DNA of 64,000 bases from Monodelphis domestica (Eukaryota; Chordata; Mammalia; Didelphimorphia; Didelphidae), in NCBI RefSeq assembly GCF_027887165.1, contig NC_077232.1:14967255-15031254 (forward strand). Direction: 5' to 3'. The translations under genes were made by a program, and so were the position numbers. Below the pieces are notes generated by a model. The model saw nothing but the letters and a program-made list of their open reading frames with translations. It was not told where the DNA came from and did not search any database. Below are positions 62,701 through 64,000 of this stretch, one piece after another (position 1 is the first letter of the stretch; every line of letters begins with the position of its first letter).

Positions 62701-63578
62701 TATACATGTCAGACCTTTGGGAAGGGAAATACTTCAAAACCAAGCAAGAATTAGAAAGAGTTACAAAATGCAAAATAAATAATCTGGATTACATCAAATT
62801 AAAAAGTTTTTGTACAAACAAAACCAATGTAACCAAAATCAGAAGGGTAGCAACAAATTGGGAAACAATCTTCATAAAAACCTCAGACAAAGGTTAAATT
62901 ACTAAAATTTATAAAGAACTAAATCAATTGTACAAAAAATCAAGCCATTCTCCAATTGACAAATGGGCAAGGGACATGAACAGGCAATTCTCAGCCAAAG
63001 AAATCAAAACTATTAATAAGCACATGAAAAAGTGCTCTACATCTCTTATAATCAGAGAGATGCAAATCAAAACAACTCTGAGGTATCATCTCACACCTAG
63101 CAGATTGGCTAACATGACAGCTATGCAAAGTAATGAATGCTGGAGGGGATGTGGCAAAGTGGGGACATTAATTCATTGCTGGTGGAGTTGTGAATTGAAC
63201 CAACCATTCTGGAGGGCAATTTGGAACTATGTCCAAAGGGCGATAAAAGACTGTCTGCCCTTTGATCCAGCCATAGCACTGCTGGGCTTGTACCCCAAAG
63301 AGATAATGGACAAAAAGACTTGTACAAGAATATTCATAGCTGCACTCTTTGTGGTGGCCAAAAATTGGAAAATGAGGGGATGCCCTTCAATTGGGGAATG
63401 GCTGAACAAATTGTGGTATATGTTGGTGATGGAATACTATTGTGCTCAAAGGAATAATAAAGTGGAGGAATTCCATGGAGACTAGAACAACCTCCAGGAA
63501 GTGATGCAGAGCAAAAGGAGCAGAACCAGGAAAACATTATACACAGAGACTGATACATTGTGGTACAATCGAAGGTGA
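59769..63578 (+). pseudogene. LINE-1 copy 2 ORF2 (endonuclease and reverse transcriptase), inactivated
   Basis: ATG at 59769; open for 1042 codons to TAA at 62895-62897, then again to TAG at 63483-63485. The natural end is probably TGA at 63576. Endonuclease residues are kept: T-L-N-V-N (about 11-15), L-Q-E-T-H (40-44), V-G-D-L-N, K-I-D-H, S-D-H-K. The RT fingers [10 protein letters not shown] are present. The catalytic F-A-D-D reads F-A-D-N at codons 699-702 (AAC at 61872-61874). Codons between the A8 run at 62287 and the A10 run at 62350 are in a shifted frame that hides the usual F-I-W-K-N-K block. The C-terminal part (62898-63485) includes the Cys-rich motif C-W-R-G-C-G and H-C-W-W-S-C. 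Confidence 0.93.
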
Positions 63579-63848
63579 TGGACTTCTCCATTGGTATCAA
63601 TACAATTTCCCTGAACAATCTGCAGGGATCTAAAAAAAATACTACCCACAAGCAGAGGATAAACTGTGGGAGTAAAAACACTGATGAAAAGCAACTGCTT
63701 GACTACAGGGTTGGAGGAGATAAGACTGAGGAGAGACTCTAAATGAACACTATAATGCAAACTCCAATAACAGGGAAATGGGTTCGAGACAAGAACACAT
63801 GTGATAACCAGTGGAATCATGCGTCGGCTATGGGAGAGGGAAAGGCCG

Positions 63849-63862
63849 GGGGGGGGGGGGGG
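63849..63862 (+). repeat. Poly-G run in LINE-1 3' UTR
   Basis: About 14 consecutive Gs followed by GGGG-A units to about 63875. G-rich 3' UTRs are common in L1s. Confidence 0.85.
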
Positions 63863-64000
63863 AGGGGAGGGGAGGAAAAGAAAACGATCTTTGTTTCCAG
63901 AGAATAATGTATGAAAACAACCAAATAAAATAATGTTTTAAAAAAAAAAGTTCTTTCTTGGGTGCCTTTTCATATAAATTAATTTCTCTATTTGTACTCT

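Larger units (their letters stand above)
57512..63945 (+). mobile_element. LINE-1 copy 2, near full length (6.4 kb)
   Basis: Complete layout: 5' UTR 57512-58102, ORF1 to 59084, inter-ORF spacer 59085-59768, ORF2 59769-63578 (with lesions), 3' UTR with a G run at 63849-63862, AATAAA at 63924 and a poly-A tail. It is flanked by the 17-bp target duplication AAAAGTTCTTTCTTGGG (57495-57511 and 63946-63962). The unoccupied site is preserved at 12071-12087 in duplication copy 1. Little decayed, so a young insertion, but lesions in ORF1, the RT motif and the ORF2 C-terminus make it inactive. Confidence 0.95.
55535..64000 (+). repeat. Segmental duplication, copy 2 (runs off the window)
   Basis: 55535-57511 plus 63947-64000 match copy 1 (4665-6244, 11656-12130) when the LINE-1 at 57512-63945 is removed. 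It lies within the presumed intron 3 of V2R-B, in the position that copy 1 holds for V2R-A. Confidence 0.85.

Overview
This is a repeat-dense stretch of a mammalian genome. The organism is probably a marsupial, and most likely an opossum such as Monodelphis domestica. That is an inference from the repeats: SINE1/WSINE-like and Mar1-like tRNA-derived SINEs, a short RTE-type repeat, opossum-style LINE-1, and several small class I (gammaretrovirus-like) endogenous retroviruses. Nothing bacterial or viral-genomic is present.

The only genuine cellular genes are two vomeronasal type-2 receptor (V2R, family C GPCR) genes in the same + orientation, each cut by a window edge. V2R-A keeps its last three coding exons: 12810-13028, 14373-14496 and 18432-19336 (linker, cysteine-rich domain, seven-transmembrane domain plus stop). 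V2R-B keeps its first three: 37034-37278, 40951-41242 and 43515-44318 (signal peptide and most of the ligand-binding domain). All six exons are open and have consensus splice sites and compatible phases. V2R-A's ligand-binding exons would have to lie left of the window and V2R-B's transmembrane exons right of it.

A segmental duplication ties the two loci together. About 4665-12130, just upstream of V2R-A's first visible exon, matches about 55535-64000, downstream of V2R-B's third exon. Both copies therefore look like intron-3 sequence of neighbouring V2R genes made by tandem duplication. Each copy later received its own LINE-1: a minus-strand one at about 6245-11655 and a nearly full-length plus-strand one at 57512-63945. 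Each copy lacks the other's insertion.

The rest is layered retroelements. ERV1 (1-4414, +) has decayed gag, protease and reverse transcriptase. ERV2 (19702-23779, +), ERV3 (51706-55304, -) and ERV4 (44899-49705, -) are related, internally deleted proviruses with LTR pairs. ERV5 (about 24991-28760, -) has a gag remnant. A separate 0.85-1.07 kb LTR family occurs as two tail-to-tail inverted pairs, 15232/17919 and 47109/51162. SINEs, RTE pieces and microsatellites fill much of the remainder. I saw no convincing novel molecular system. The points most worth a second look are the inverted LTR pairs, a 54-bp templated insertion, the duplication with reciprocal empty sites, a SINE shared by two ERV copies, and an unidentified decayed reading frame at 30829-31272.
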